Shown one piece after another: positions 8,380 to 17,619 of a stretch of 64,000 bases of DNA. The stretch's first letter is position 1, and each line of letters starts with the position of its first letter. This DNA comes from Rubrobacteraceae bacterium. GTDB lineage: Bacteria > Actinomycetota > Rubrobacteria > Rubrobacterales > Rubrobacteraceae. The stretch is taken from the NCBI GenBank assembly GCA_030448125.1, contig JAUJNO010000008.1, positions 56,503 to 120,502 on the forward strand. Direction: 5' to 3'. Under the pieces are notes generated by a model. It made no database searches and was not told where the DNA came from. It was given only the letters and a program-made list of their open reading frames with translations. The position numbers and the translations under genes were made by a program.

Positions 8380-11250
8380 TTAGTTACTCTCCTTGAGCAT
8401 CTGGCGCAGAACGGTGTGCAGGATACCGCCGTTCCGCAGGTACTCGACCTCGACCGGCGAGTCGAGGCGGGCCTTGACCTTGAACTCCTTCGTCTCGCCG
8501 TCGTCGCTCGTGGCTTTTACCGTGAGCTCCGCTCCGGCTTCCACGTCCGAGAGGCCAGTGATGTCGAAGGATTCGTGTCCGGTGAGACCGAGTGACTCGG
8601 CATCCTCGCCGTCGGCGTACTGCACGGGGAGGACGCCCATGCCGATGAGGTTGGAGCGGTGGATGCGCTCGAAGCTCTCGGCGATGACCGCCTTTACGCC
8701 CAGGAGGAACGAGCCCTTGGCGGCCCAGTCGCGCGAGGAGCCGGTACCATACTCCTTACCCGCGAGGACGATCAGCGGCACGCCCTCCTCCTGATACTTC
8801 ATCGCGGCATCGTAGATCGTGGTCTCCTCGCCATCCGGGAGGTGGACGGTGTAGCCGCCTTCTTTCTCCACCAACTGGTTCCTCAGGCGGATGTTACCGA
8901 AGGTGCCGCGCACCATCACCTCGTGGTTGCCGCGACGGGAGCCGAAGGAGTTGAAGTTACGCGAATCGACGCCCTTCTCAATGAGGTACTGCCCCGCCGG
9001 CATCCTGGAGGGTATGGCGCCGGCCGGCGAGATGTGGTCCGTCGTCACGGAGTCCCCGACCCTGACCAGGACGCGGGCGCCGATTATGTCCTCCACGTCC
9101 GCAGCGTCGGGGTCGAGGTCCTGGAAGAAGCTCGGCTCCTGGATGTACGTCGAGTCCGGGTCCCACTCGAAGAGGGCACCCTCGGGCACCTCCACTTCGT
9201 TCCACTGCTCGTTGCCGGTGTACACGTTCGCGTACTGCTTCGTGTAGATCCCGGGGTCCAGGGCGTTCTCGACCTCGCGCGCTACCTCCTCCTGCGACGG
9301 CCAGATGTCTTTGAGGTACACCGGGTTGCCGTTTTCGTCGTCGCCGAGCGGGTCCCTGGAGAGGTCTATGTCGACAGTACCGGCGAGCGCGTAGGCTACG
9401 ACGAGCGGCGGGGAGGCCAGGTAGTTGGCCTTGACGTCCGGGTTGATCCTCCCATCGAAGTTACGGTTGCCCGAGAGGACGGCAGCGACGATAAGGCCGT
9501 TCTCGTCGACGGCTTGCGAGATCTCCTCGGCCAGCGGCCCGGAGTTCCCGATGCACGTCGTGCATCCATAGCCGACGACGTCGAACCCGAGCTCCTCCAG
9601 GTACGGCAGCAGGTCCGAGGTCTGCAGGTACTCCGTAACGACTTTCGATCCCGGCGCGAGGCTCGTCTTCACGTGCGGCTCGACCGAGAGACCCTTCTCG
9701 ACGGCCTTCTTCGCCAGCAGCCCGGAGCCCATCATCACTGATGGGTTCGAGGTGTTCGTGCAGCTGGTTATGGCGGCTATGACAGCGGAGCCGTGCTTTA
9801 GATAGATCTCCTCTCCGTCCACGGTGACGGTGATCTCACCGGAGGGCACAGCCTCGGACTCGTCGCTCTCCGGCTCGCCGCCGGAGGTCTGGTCCGGATC
9901 TCCCTCACCCGTCGCGTCCGCCGTGCCTCCCGGCGTATCGCTCGCCTCCATCGACTCGGTGTCGTCGGAGGTGTGGCTCTCGCCGGTGGAGACGGCCGCC
10001 TCGTCGTCGGCATCGGCGTGTCCGTTGGAGGAGCCATTGCTCACCAGCGCGTGGTCCATGCCGGCCATCTCCCCCAGCGCCTGCCGGAAGGACGGCTGCA
10101 TGTCCGCGAGCGCGAGCCGGTCCTGCGGGCGGCGCGGACCCGCGAGGCTCGACTCGACAGTGTCCATGTCCAACTCCAGCGTTTCCGAGAAGCGCGGCTC
10201 GGGTTGCTCATCGGTGCGCCAGAGGCCCTGCTCCTTGCTGTACGCCTCGACCAACTCGACCAACTCTTCATCCCGCCCCGTGCCCCGCAGGTACTTGAGC
10301 GTCTCCGCGTCCACCGGGAAGAACGTACACGTCGCCCCAAACTCCGGCGACATATTCGCGATAGTCGCCCGATCCGGCAACGCCAGCTTGCTCAAGCCCT
10401 CGCCGTAAAACTCCACGAACTTGCCGACGACGCCGTGAGCACGAAGCTGCTGCGTTACCGTCAACACCAGGTCGGTGGCGGTGACGCCCTCCTGGAGTGC
10501 GCCGGTCAGCTTGAAGCCGATAACCTCCGGGACGAGCAGGTAGTACGGCTGGCCGAGGGTTACAGCCTCCGCCTCGATACCACCGACGCCCCATCCGAGG
10601 ACGCCCAGGCCGTTGATCATGGTGGTGTGACTGTCCGTCCCCACCAACGTATCCGGCATCGCCACGCCATCCTTCACGATCACACCCTTAGCCAGGTACT
10701 CCAGGTTGACCTGGTGGACAATGCCGGTCGCGGGTGGCACGACGGAGAAGTTATCGAAGGCCTGCTGGCCCCACTTCAGGAACTCGTAACGCTCGTGATT
10801 GCGCTCGAACTCGCGCTCGGCGTTGAACTGAAGGGCGGCAGCCGAGCCGAACGCGTCGACCTGTACGGAGTGATCGATCACGAGGTCGGTTGGTACGAGA
10901 GGGTTGATCTTCTTCGGGTCCCCGCCGACCGCCTGCATCGCGCTCCGCATCGCCGCCAGGTCCACTATCGCCGGTACGCCCGTGAAGTCTTGCATCACCA
11001 CGCGCGCCGGAAGATACGCAAGCTCCCCCCCAACCGATTCCGGCCAGGAGGCTAGGGCCTCGACATCTTCCTTCGAGACGAACTTGCCGCCGGCGTTGCG
11101 CAGCAGCGATTCGAGCATTACCCGTATGGAGAACGGCAGGGAGAAGATGTCTCCCTCCACCTGCTCGTCCAGTGTTTTGAGGCTGTAGTACGTTACCTCG
11201 CCGGAGCCGGTCTCCAGGCTCTTTTGGGCGTCGAAAGGATCATTCCCCAT
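8380..11250 (-). CDS. acnA: Aconitate hydratase A with an acidic insert
   Basis: A 956-residue aconitase of the AcnA/IRP type, interconverting citrate and isocitrate in the TCA cycle. The [4Fe-4S] ligands are visible as Cys in [12 protein letters not shown] and the Cys pair in [11 protein letters not shown]. Other signatures are [19 protein letters not shown] and, in the swivelling domain, [20 protein letters not shown]. The protein is some 55-65 residues longer than usual because a Ser/Asp/Glu/Gly-rich segment (about residues 403-468) interrupts the chain just before [18 protein letters not shown]. Start at ATG 11250 after GGGGAAGAGG. A TATAAT box lies upstream at 11296-11301, and a hairpin follows the stop. 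A second aconitase-family gene lies at 27.4-29.5 kb. Confidence 0.95.
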   Translation of the reverse strand: MGNDPFDAQKSLETGSGEVTYYSLKTLDEQVEGDIFSLPFSIRVMLESLLRNAGGKFVSKEDVEALASWPESVGGELAYLPARVVMQDFTGVPAIVDLAAMRSAMQAVGGDPKKINPLVPTDLVIDHSVQVDAFGSAAALQFNAEREFERNHERYEFLKWGQQAFDNFSVVPPATGIVHQVNLEYLAKGVIVKDGVAMPDTLVGTDSHTTMINGLGVLGWGVGGIEAEAVTLGQPYYLLVPEVIGFKLTGALQEGVTATDLVLTVTQQLRAHGVVGKFVEFYGEGLSKLALPDRATIANMSPEFGATCTFFPVDAETLKYLRGTGRDEELVELVEAYSKEQGLWRTDEQPEPRFSETLELDMDTVESSLAGPRRPQDRLALADMQPSFRQALGEMAGMDHALVSNGSSNGHADADDEAAVSTGESHTSDDTESMEASDTPGGTADATGEGDPDQTSGGEPESDESEAVPSGEITVTVDGEEIYLKHGSAVIAAITSCTNTSNPSVMMGSGLLAKKAVEKGLSVEPHVKTSLAPGSKVVTEYLQTSDLLPYLEELGFDVVGYGCTTCIGNSGPLAEEISQAVDENGLIVAAVLSGNRNFDGRINPDVKANYLASPPLVVAYALAGTVDIDLSRDPLGDDENGNPVYLKDIWPSQEEVAREVENALDPGIYTKQYANVYTGNEQWNEVEVPEGALFEWDPDSTYIQEPSFFQDLDPDAADVEDIIGARVLVRVGDSVTTDHISPAGAIPSRMPAGQYLIEKGVDSRNFNSFGSRRGNHEVMVRGTFGNIRLRNQLVEKEGGYTVHLPDGEETTIYDAAMKYQEEGVPLIVLAGKEYGTGSSRDWAAKGSFLLGVKAVIAESFERIHRSNLIGMGVLPVQYADGEDAESLGLTGHESFDITGLSDVEAGAELTVKATSDDGETKEFKVKARLDSPVEVEYLRNGGILHTVLRQMLKESN

Positions 11251-11295
11251 ATTCGCAACCTCTTCCCCAAGATTCGTGTGCGTGATCTTGTTCTA

Positions 11296-11301
11296 ATTAT
11301 A
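11296..11301 (-). promoter_or_regulatory. Possible -10 box of acnA
   Basis: The minus strand reads TATAAT here, 46 bases upstream of the acnA ATG. A convincing -35 hexamer at 16-18 bp spacing is not visible, so this is only a candidate promoter element. Confidence 0.35.
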
Positions 11302-11368
11302 GATGATCGACAGTTTACCGTCCGGCCGGGGCTGTCGGCGAGACGTGGACAAGCTTTATACTTCTACC

Positions 11369-11908
11369 GTGGCGAAGCGCGGCTACAATCGGGATACGAT
11401 TCGGGGCGGAGCTAGCGAGTGGGACGCCTCGCGGCCTTTTTCGAACTACCTCAAGCTGCTCGGGAGACTTCTCGTGCATCCCATCCGCTTCTTTGAGCTT
11501 CTACCAAAGATCCCGGACCCCCGCGCTCCGGGCCTTTTCCTTGTTTTTTCGAGCCTCCTCGCGGCCCTCGCGTGGTTCTTTACCGGGGGACTCTACCCGG
11601 CGCTGGCGGCGCTTTTTCTGCCCCTGCCGCTCTCGCCGATCCTCGCCGGCGCTTACCACCTCATCGCGTGGGGCGGCAGGTACGGTTACGCCGTCACCTG
11701 GCGCGCCCTCGCTTACCCTTTCGGCTACCTGCTGCCGCTCACGGCGGTGCCAGGGCTGCGGTGGTTTGCGGGTGTCTACGCTGGGGCCGTGTTGCTCGCG
11801 GTCGGGCTCGCGGTGGTTAAGGAGATCAGCTTCGGGAGAGCCTTCCTCTCCTGCCTCGTCGTCACCGGCCTGCTCCTCTTCGCCGTCTACCCGGCGCTGC
11901 CGGGCTGA
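11369..11908 (+). CDS. Yip1-like multispanning membrane protein
   Basis: About 179 residues with five hydrophobic segments: APGLFLVFSSLLAALAWFF, LYPALAALFLPLPLSPILAG, WRALAYPFGYLLPLTAVP, FAGVYAGAVLLAVGLAV and AFLSCLVVTGLLLFAVYP. The opening LLGRLLVHPIRFFELLPKIP resembles the cytosolic start of bacterial Yip1/DUF1282-type proteins. Function is unknown. The start is uncertain: GTG 11369 is given, but the frame is open from 11303, and another in-frame GTG at 11474 (before HPIRFFE) would also fit the family. Divergent from acnA. Confidence 0.55.
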   Translation: MAKRGYNRDTIRGGASEWDASRPFSNYLKLLGRLLVHPIRFFELLPKIPDPRAPGLFLVFSSLLAALAWFFTGGLYPALAALFLPLPLSPILAGAYHLIAWGGRYGYAVTWRALAYPFGYLLPLTAVPGLRWFAGVYAGAVLLAVGLAVVKEISFGRAFLSCLVVTGLLLFAVYPALPG

Positions 11909-11938
11909 CGAGGACGAACAAGAAGAGCTGGGAGAGAA

Positions 11939-12445
11939 TTATTCCTCGGGGTCCGGCGAGTTTTGCACGTCACCAACGTACTCGAGGGCGATGTGGTCGG
12001 TCTCGACGAAGCCCAGGGACCTGTAGAAGGAGCGGGCTACGTCGTTCTCCTTCGTGGCGACGAGTTCTATGAGGGCGGCATTCTCGGTTGCGGCGACGCT
12101 CTGGACCTTCTCGACGAGGAGCTTGCCCGCGCCCCGGCGGCGGGCGTTCCCGGAGACGACGAGCATGGGCACCTCGATCACGGCGTCTCCGTGGGCGAGG
12201 TCCGGCTTGATCCACAAGCTCACCGCCCCAACGACGTCGCCTTCTACCTCAGCCACGAAAACCCGCGCCCTCGGCTCTTCCAGGAGCTCGCCGAGACGCG
12301 CCCGGACCGCTTCGGGCCGGGGCCTCTGGTCCCCGAGGGCGTCGGCGAGGTCCCGGGCCAGGGCGTAGAGGGCTTCGGCGTCCTCGAGGGTGGCCTCCCG
12401 CACGGTCTCGACCGGCGGTCGAGGCGTCTTCTCCGGGCCGTTCAT
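11939..12445 (-). CDS. GNAT-family N-acetyltransferase
   Basis: A 168-residue acyl-CoA-dependent N-acetyltransferase. After VREATLEDAEALYALARDLA, the core shows VFVAEVEGDVVGAVSLWI, then the acetyl-CoA-binding V/A motif region EVPMLVVSGNARRRGAGKLL (R-R-x-G-A-G-K), and the typical C-terminal AARSFYRSLGF-like segment (VARSFYRSLGFVETDHIALE). ATG start at 12445. The substrate cannot be inferred; it lies between convergent and divergent neighbours and is not in an obvious operon. Confidence 0.8.
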   Translation of the reverse strand: MNGPEKTPRPPVETVREATLEDAEALYALARDLADALGDQRPRPEAVRARLGELLEEPRARVFVAEVEGDVVGAVSLWIKPDLAHGDAVIEVPMLVVSGNARRRGAGKLLVEKVQSVAATENAALIELVATKENDVARSFYRSLGFVETDHIALEYVGDVQNSPDPEE

Positions 12446-12572
12446 ATGCTGGTCTTACCCCGGACGGGGCGCTGCGACTCCGGCGGCGCCTTTGCCCGGG
12501 TCCGGGCGCGGCTGTAGCATGGCCTCGTGGGCCGGGGAAGGGCCACGAAGCTCGTGCGGAAAGGAGACGCGC

Positions 12573-13772
12573 ATGCAGGTTCTGTGGGGCATCGGCGGTA
12601 TGGCCGCGATCCTCGTCGTCGCGTTCGCGCTCTCGACGAACCGCCGGGCGATAAACCCGCGCACGGTGATCGGCGCTCTGGTCATACAGTTCGTCTTCGC
12701 CTTCGTCGTCTTATATTGGGACCTCGGCCGGCGAGCCCTGGAGATCCTCACGAACGGCGTCCAGGCGGGCATAGACGCCTCCAGCGCCGGCATACAGTTC
12801 CTGTTCGGCCCGGTCCTGCCCACGGAACCGGGCATGGTGGTCTTCGCTTTCCAGGTGCTGCCTAAATCATATTCTTCTCGTCCCTGTTCTCGGTGCTCTA
12901 CCACCTCAACGTCTTGTAGTGGGTAGTCAGGATCATTGGCGGCGGGTTCCGGAGGCTGCTGCGCACCAGCCAGGCCGAGTCAATGTCGGCGACAGCGGAC
13001 GTCTTCCTCAGCCAGGTCGAAGCGGCCCTACGTGGAGAAGATGACGCGCTCCGAGCTGTTCACCGTGATGGTGGGCGGCATGGCGAGCGTGGCGGGCTGG
13101 GTCCTGGTCGGATACTCGCTCCTGGGCGCACCATTAGAGTACCTCATCGCGGCGAGCTTTATGGCAGCCCCGGGAGCGATACTGATGGCCAAGCTGATGA
13201 TACCCGAGACGGAGACGCCGGAGACGATGGACGGCGAGTCCGTCCGGATGGAGGTCGAGCACACGAACGTGATCGAAGCCGCCGCGAACGGCGCCGCCGA
13301 CGGTCTCAGGTTGGCCCTGAACATCGGCGCCATGCTGATCGCCTTTATCTCGCTCATCGCGCTCCTGAATACCATTCTGGGCGCCGTCGGTGGCCTCATC
13401 GGCTTCGAGGGGCTAACGTTCGAGGGCATCTTGGGCTACCTCTTCGCCCCGGTCGCGCTCGTCATCGGCGTGCCGTGGACGGAGGCGGCGCAGGCGGGCA
13501 GCTTCCTCGGCCAGAAGCTAGTCTTGAACGAGTTCGTCGCCTACGCGGACTTCGGGCCGCAGACCGACGAGTTCTCCGAGAAGACCGTCGCCATCGTCAC
13601 CTTCGCGCTCGCCGGGTTCGCCAACTTCGGCTCCATAGCCATCCAGATCGGGGGTCTCGGCGGCATTGCCCCGAACCGGTGCGGCCAGGTCGTGAAACTC
13701 GGCATCCGGGCCGTAATAGCCGCCAGCCTCGCCAACCTGATGAGTGGCGCCATCGCCGGTATGCTCGTCTGA
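12573..13772 (+). pseudogene. Concentrative nucleoside transporter (NupC/CNT), disrupted
   Basis: Starts at ATG 12573 after AAGGAGA and begins like NupC: MQVLWGIGGMAAILVVAFAL, then NRRAINPRTVIGAL and FLFGPVLP. Near 12863 the frame changes (VLPK then IIFFSSLFSVLYHLNVL). A TAG then replaces a conserved Gln before WVV (12915-12920). About 14 bases are missing between the SQVEA and PYVEKMTRSELFTVMVGGMA segments near 13024-13030, where intact homologues read roughly APLLIRPYV. The C-terminal third, to 13772, is intact in the last frame (GFANFGSIAIQIGGLGGIAP). A working copy would import nucleosides by H+ or Na+ symport for DeoB and the phosphorylases just downstream, but as written it cannot give a full protein. 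Confidence 0.75.
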
Positions 13773-13784
13773 AAAGGAGGACCC

Positions 13785-14966
13785 GTGGGACGTAGAGCTG
13801 TAATCGTCGTCCTCGACGGCGTCGGAGCCGGCGGCGCTCCGGACGCGGCACGCTTCGGCGACGAGGGCTCGAACACTCTAGGCAACACCGCCCGCGCCGT
13901 TGGCGGTTTGCAGCTCCAGCACCTGCGCGCCCTGGGACTCGGGAACGCCGTGGAGATAAAAGGCGTCCCGCCCGTTACAGCCCCGAAGGCCTCTTACGGC
14001 CTCATGCGGGAGCTTTCCGCTGCCAAGGCTACCCTGGCCGGACACTGGGAAATGATGGGGATAGTCTTAGAAGACCCGTTGCCGACGTACCCGGAAGGCT
14101 TCCCGGCGGAGATAATCTCGCGCTTCGAAGAGGAGACGGGGCGAAAGGTCATCGGGAACAGGCCCGCCTCGGGGACCGAGATCATCGAGGAGCTGGGGCC
14201 GGAGCAGGAAGCCAGCGGCGCCTGGATCGTCTACACCTCCGCCGACTCGGTCTTCCAGGTCGCCGCCCACACCGGCGTGATCCCGCTCGAAGAGCTCCAC
14301 GCCGGGTGCAAAAAGGCCCACGAGATGCTCATCGGCGAGGGGCAAATCCTCGTGGAGCGGGTTATCGCCCGTCCCTACCACGGTGAGAGGGGCGCCTACG
14401 AGCGCGAGAACGAGAACCGCCACGACTACGGCATCACCCCGCCGCGCGAGACGTACATGGACCTCACCAGGGACGCCGGCCACGAGGTCGTCGCGGTCGG
14501 CAAGATACGGGACATCTTCGACGGCAGGGGAATAACCGAACACCTCCCCGGCAAGCCGGACGACGCGGCGAAGATCAACGCCGTTCTCGAAGCCCTGGGG
14601 CGTGTCGAGTCCGGACTGATCTTCGCCAACCTCGTGGACTTCGACGCGAAGTACGGCCACCGCCGCGACCCGAAAGGGATGGCCGGGAACCTCGAACGCT
14701 TCGACGAGAGGGTCCCGGAGTTGCTACAAGCTCTCGCCAGGGACGACCTGCTCGCCATCACCGCCGATCACGGCAACGACCCAACCTACCCCGGCACGGA
14801 CCATACCCGCGAACGCGTCCCGCTCCTCGCGGTAGGAGGCGGCAATCCGCGTAGCGAGCCGCGTAATATCGGTGTCCGGGACGGTTTCGCGGACCTCGGG
14901 GCAACAGTCGCCGCCTGGCTTGGGGTGGAGAAGAGCGGTCTTCCGGGTGAGGACTTTTTGCGGTGA
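13785..14966 (+). CDS. deoB: Phosphopentomutase
   Basis: A 393-residue enzyme of the alkaline-phosphatase superfamily that interconverts (deoxy)ribose 1-phosphate and 5-phosphate. It begins with the metal-binding VIVVLDGVGAGGAPDA, followed by DEGSNTLGN and LAGHWEMMGI. The C-terminal metal site is seen as FANLVDFDAKYGHRRDP and LLAITADHGNDPTYPGTDHT. Length and motif order match DeoB. GTG start after AAAGGAGG, 12 bp after the CNT remnant. It links the sugar phosphates released by the phosphorylases at 15.4 and 16.8 kb to the pentose phosphate pathway. Confidence 0.95.
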   Translation: MGRRAVIVVLDGVGAGGAPDAARFGDEGSNTLGNTARAVGGLQLQHLRALGLGNAVEIKGVPPVTAPKASYGLMRELSAAKATLAGHWEMMGIVLEDPLPTYPEGFPAEIISRFEEETGRKVIGNRPASGTEIIEELGPEQEASGAWIVYTSADSVFQVAAHTGVIPLEELHAGCKKAHEMLIGEGQILVERVIARPYHGERGAYERENENRHDYGITPPRETYMDLTRDAGHEVVAVGKIRDIFDGRGITEHLPGKPDDAAKINAVLEALGRVESGLIFANLVDFDAKYGHRRDPKGMAGNLERFDERVPELLQALARDDLLAITADHGNDPTYPGTDHTRERVPLLAVGGGNPRSEPRNIGVRDGFADLGATVAAWLGVEKSGLPGEDFLR

Positions 14967-15058
14967 GCACGGCGCTCATCGCGCTTTAACTAAGAAACCT
15001 CCGGGGCGAGGCCTTCACGCCTTACCCAAGAGCCTTCCGGCTCGGGACGTTATTCCTC

Positions 15059-15244
15059 CTAGCCGTCCGACTCTTCCTCGCTCTCCTCTCCACCGTCCTC
15101 AGAATCTAAAGCTTCCCGCACGCATCTGTCTATCGCGTCGCGGAACTCTTCCCGGTCGAGGTTGGGGTGGATCTCTTCCATGCTATCCACGAACGCCTCA
15201 ATGGCCAGGTCCGTATCGCTCTTCCCGGGAACGGATTCCGACAC
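15059..15244 (-). CDS. Small acidic hypothetical protein
   Basis: A 61-residue reading frame from GTG 15244, preceded by AGAGGAG at 5-nt spacing. It opens MSESVPGKSDTDLAIEAF, contains an amphipathic LDREEFRDAIDRCVREAL helix, and ends in a very acidic tail EDGGEESEEESDG. No family was recognised. It lies antisense in the gap between deoB and the pyrimidine phosphorylase gene. Coding status rests on the ribosome-binding site, clean frame and strong compositional bias of the tail. Confidence 0.45.
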   Translation of the reverse strand: MSESVPGKSDTDLAIEAFVDSMEEIHPNLDREEFRDAIDRCVREALDSEDGGEESEEESDG

Positions 15245-15442
15245 CGCCACTCCTCTCGTTAGTGCTGCTCCGGCAACGGTATCTACCCCTGCCGGACGAT
15301 CTCCAAAAGGTCGAGGACCCGGGCGAGCGCCGGCTCCGAAAGTCCGCACCGGGACAGTTCGTCTGTACCGGAAGCGCGGACGGTAACTACAATGGGCGGT
15401 ACGCCGCAAAGTAGCGGGATCCTTCGGGGAAGGCGACGACAT

Positions 15443-16717
15443 TTGTACTCTGAGAACGCGGTACTGGATGCTATAGAGACGAAGAAGCGAGGCGATGAGT
15501 TGTCGGAAAATACCATCCATCGTGCCGTCGAGGGCTACACCTCGGGGGAGGTGCCAGACTACCAGATGTCGGCACTCCTCATGGCGATCTTTATCCGGGG
15601 AATGGACTACGAAGAGACGCTGGCCCTGACGGAAGCGATGGCGGGCTCCGGCGAGCGGCACTCTTTCCCCGGGTGTGTGGACAAGCACTCGACGGGCGGG
15701 GTCGGGGATAAGATCTCCTTGATCTCCCTCCCTATAGTCGCCGCCTGCGGCGCACCCGTGGCCAAGCTCTCCGGGCGAGGTCTCGGCACGACCGGCGGCA
15801 CCATAGACAAGCTCGAATCCATCCCCGGCTTCTCGTTCGACCTCCCGGAGGAACGCATGCGAAAGCAGGTCGAAGAGGTCGGACTGGCCATCACGGAGGC
15901 CGGGGATCTAGCGCCGGCCGACAGGGCCATCTACGCCCTGAGAGACACTACGGGCACCGTCGACTCCCTCCCCCTCATCGGCTCGTCCATCGTCTCCAAA
16001 AAGGCCGCGACCGGCGCCGGCTACCTACTCTACGACGTGAAGTCAGGCTCCGGTGCGTTCATGAAGACCGCCGGCGAAGCACGCGAACTTGCCGATCTCC
16101 TCGTGCGCCTGAGCGAGTCCCTCGGGATCGAAGCTTCAGCCCTCATCACGGCCATGGATGAGCCTTTAGGCAGCGCGGTCGGCAACGCTCTGGAAATCCA
16201 CGAGAGCGTGCGCTTCCTACAGGGCGAGGACTCACCCGCCGACCTCTCCGAGAAGTCCCGCGTCGTGGCGGCGCGGCTCTTACGGCTGAAGGGCATCCAG
16301 GAGCCGGAAGACGCGGTGGAAGGAGCGATCTCCTCCGGCGCCGCCTACGAGAAGTTCGCAGAGTTCGTCGCGGCTCAAGGCGGAGACCCAAAAACCCTGC
16401 AGAATATCCCGGTCTCGAAGGAGGTTCGGGAGATAGTCGCCCCGAAGGCAGGCTACGTCGTGCGGTTAGGGGCGCTCGGCGTCGGTCGCGCAGCCCTTCT
16501 TCTAGGCGCGGGCAGGGAGAAAAAGGGAGACAAAATAGACCCGGGCGCGGGCGTAGAGGTCCTCGTCAAGGCCGGGGACGAGGTAGAGGAGGACCAACCG
16601 GTAGCGCGACTCTACGGGAAGCGGAACGCGAAGAGAGCTGAAGAGCTCGTCCTCGAGGCGTTGAAGATATCGGGCACACCGGTGCAGCGCCCCCCTGTTA
16701 TCCTGGGGAGCCTGTAA
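15443..16717 (+). CDS. pdp: Pyrimidine-nucleoside (thymidine) phosphorylase
   Basis: About 424 residues, 2.4.2.2/2.4.2.4-type phosphorylase that splits thymidine/uridine into base and (deoxy)ribose 1-phosphate. The family signature is intact: SGRGLGTTGGTIDKLESIPG near residue 105, preceded by DKHSTGGVGDKISL. SIVSKKAATG and VKSGSGAFMKT supply phosphate-binding residues. The C-terminal lipoyl-like domain shows GAGVEVLVKAGDEVEEDQP. The TTG at 15443 is chosen because homologues begin with a short xAxDxIxxKRxG-like helix and GGGGAAGG lies upstream; the frame is open from 15392. It may share a transcript with the phosphorylase at 16803. Confidence 0.9.
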   Translation: MYSENAVLDAIETKKRGDELSENTIHRAVEGYTSGEVPDYQMSALLMAIFIRGMDYEETLALTEAMAGSGERHSFPGCVDKHSTGGVGDKISLISLPIVAACGAPVAKLSGRGLGTTGGTIDKLESIPGFSFDLPEERMRKQVEEVGLAITEAGDLAPADRAIYALRDTTGTVDSLPLIGSSIVSKKAATGAGYLLYDVKSGSGAFMKTAGEARELADLLVRLSESLGIEASALITAMDEPLGSAVGNALEIHESVRFLQGEDSPADLSEKSRVVAARLLRLKGIQEPEDAVEGAISSGAAYEKFAEFVAAQGGDPKTLQNIPVSKEVREIVAPKAGYVVRLGALGVGRAALLLGAGREKKGDKIDPGAGVEVLVKAGDEVEEDQPVARLYGKRNAKRAEELVLEALKISGTPVQRPPVILGSL

Positions 16718-16725
16718 AACGGAAA

Positions 16726-16789
16726 CGGTCGGCGATCAGCTACCAGCAGTCGATAAGAACGAGAAACTGATAACTAAAAACGCCGACCG
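16726..16789. repeat. Inverted repeat with AT-rich core between the phosphorylase genes
   Basis: The arms CGGTCGGCG (16726-16734) and CGCCGACCG (16781-16789) are perfect 9-base reverse complements around a 46-base core that is much richer in A/T than the flanks. It lies 8 bp after one phosphorylase stop and 13 bp before the next start. It may be a transcription terminator, an mRNA processing site, or a REP-like intergenic repeat. The core word ctgataact is similar to a patch at 56019-56044. Confidence 0.5.
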
Positions 16790-16802
16790 AAGGGAGGCAA
16801 CC

Positions 16803-17525
16803 TTGAGCCCTGTTCACGTGCGGGCGGAGCCGGGAGAGTTCGCCGAAAGCGTGCTGCTACCGGGGGATCCCCGGCGGGCGGAGTACATCGCCGAGAACTT
16901 TCTCGAGGACGCGAGGCTCGTGACCGAGGAGCGGGGGTTGCTCGGCTACACCGGTATCTACGCCGGGAGGCCGGTCTCCGTGCAGACTACGGGAATGGGC
17001 TGCCCGAGCGCCGCCATCGTTACCGAGGAGCTTATACAACTCGGCGTGCGTAACCTGCTCAGGGTCGGAACCTGCGGAGGCTACCATCCGGAGATGAAGC
17101 TCGGGGACCTCGTGATCGCCACCGCCGCTACCCCCCAGGACGGGACGGTCTCGAGCATCACCGGGGGCGTCCCCTACGCGCCCGCGGCCCATTTCGACCT
17201 GGTACACGCGGCCTTTCACGCGGCCGGTGCGGTCGCGCCAGACCGCGGGACGTTTCTCGGCCCGATCGTGAGCGCCGACCTCTTCTACGATCCAGATAAA
17301 GACCCGCAAGCCCTGTGGCACTCTTTGGGGGTCCTCGCGGTCGAGATGGAGGCGTCGGCGATCTTCACGTTGGCGGCGATGCGCGGGGCGCGCGCCGGTT
17401 GTTTGCTCACGGTCTCGGACGCCATCGGCTCCGGAAAAGTCGAGCGTATAGAGGACAGCGCCTTGAAGGGCGCGGTGGACGAGATGGTAGGACTGGCGCT
17501 GGAGACCCTCAAAGCCTTACACTAG
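16803..17525 (+). CDS. deoD: DeoD/Udp-type nucleoside phosphorylase
   Basis: A 240-residue member of the trimeric/hexameric PNP-UDP family, cleaving purine nucleosides (or uridine) with phosphate. Visible landmarks are LLPGDPRRAEYIAENF, the GMGCPSAAIVTEEL block, LLRVGTCGGYHPEMKLGDLV (phosphate site), and the ribose/base site VLAVEMEASAIFTLAAM. In the base pocket it has TVSDAIGSG, where DeoD enzymes carry an SDxxxxG catalytic Asp, so purine nucleosides are the better guess. TTG start after GGGAGG. It completes the salvage set with DeoB and the pyrimidine phosphorylase. Confidence 0.85.
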   Translation: MSPVHVRAEPGEFAESVLLPGDPRRAEYIAENFLEDARLVTEERGLLGYTGIYAGRPVSVQTTGMGCPSAAIVTEELIQLGVRNLLRVGTCGGYHPEMKLGDLVIATAATPQDGTVSSITGGVPYAPAAHFDLVHAAFHAAGAVAPDRGTFLGPIVSADLFYDPDKDPQALWHSLGVLAVEMEASAIFTLAAMRGARAGCLLTVSDAIGSGKVERIEDSALKGAVDEMVGLALETLKALH

Positions 17526-17619
17526 GGTCCCTCGGGGGGAGCGAATAGGAGGGCTCGGGACCCGCGGGCGACGCCTGAGAGGCCCGGGGCGGAGCTGGCG
17601 GAAGATTTAGGGAGAGACA

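Noticed and set aside
8659..11055. Two 360-codon plus-strand frames inside acnA
   Set aside because: They lie opposite a full-length aconitase and have Arg/Asp/Val-biased shadow composition.
12915..12920. TAG recoding as a sense codon
   Set aside because: TAG replaces a Gln here and another codon at 60299-60301, but many intact genes in the window (for example those ending at 1905 and 26052) use TAG as a normal stop, so genetic-code change is unlikely.
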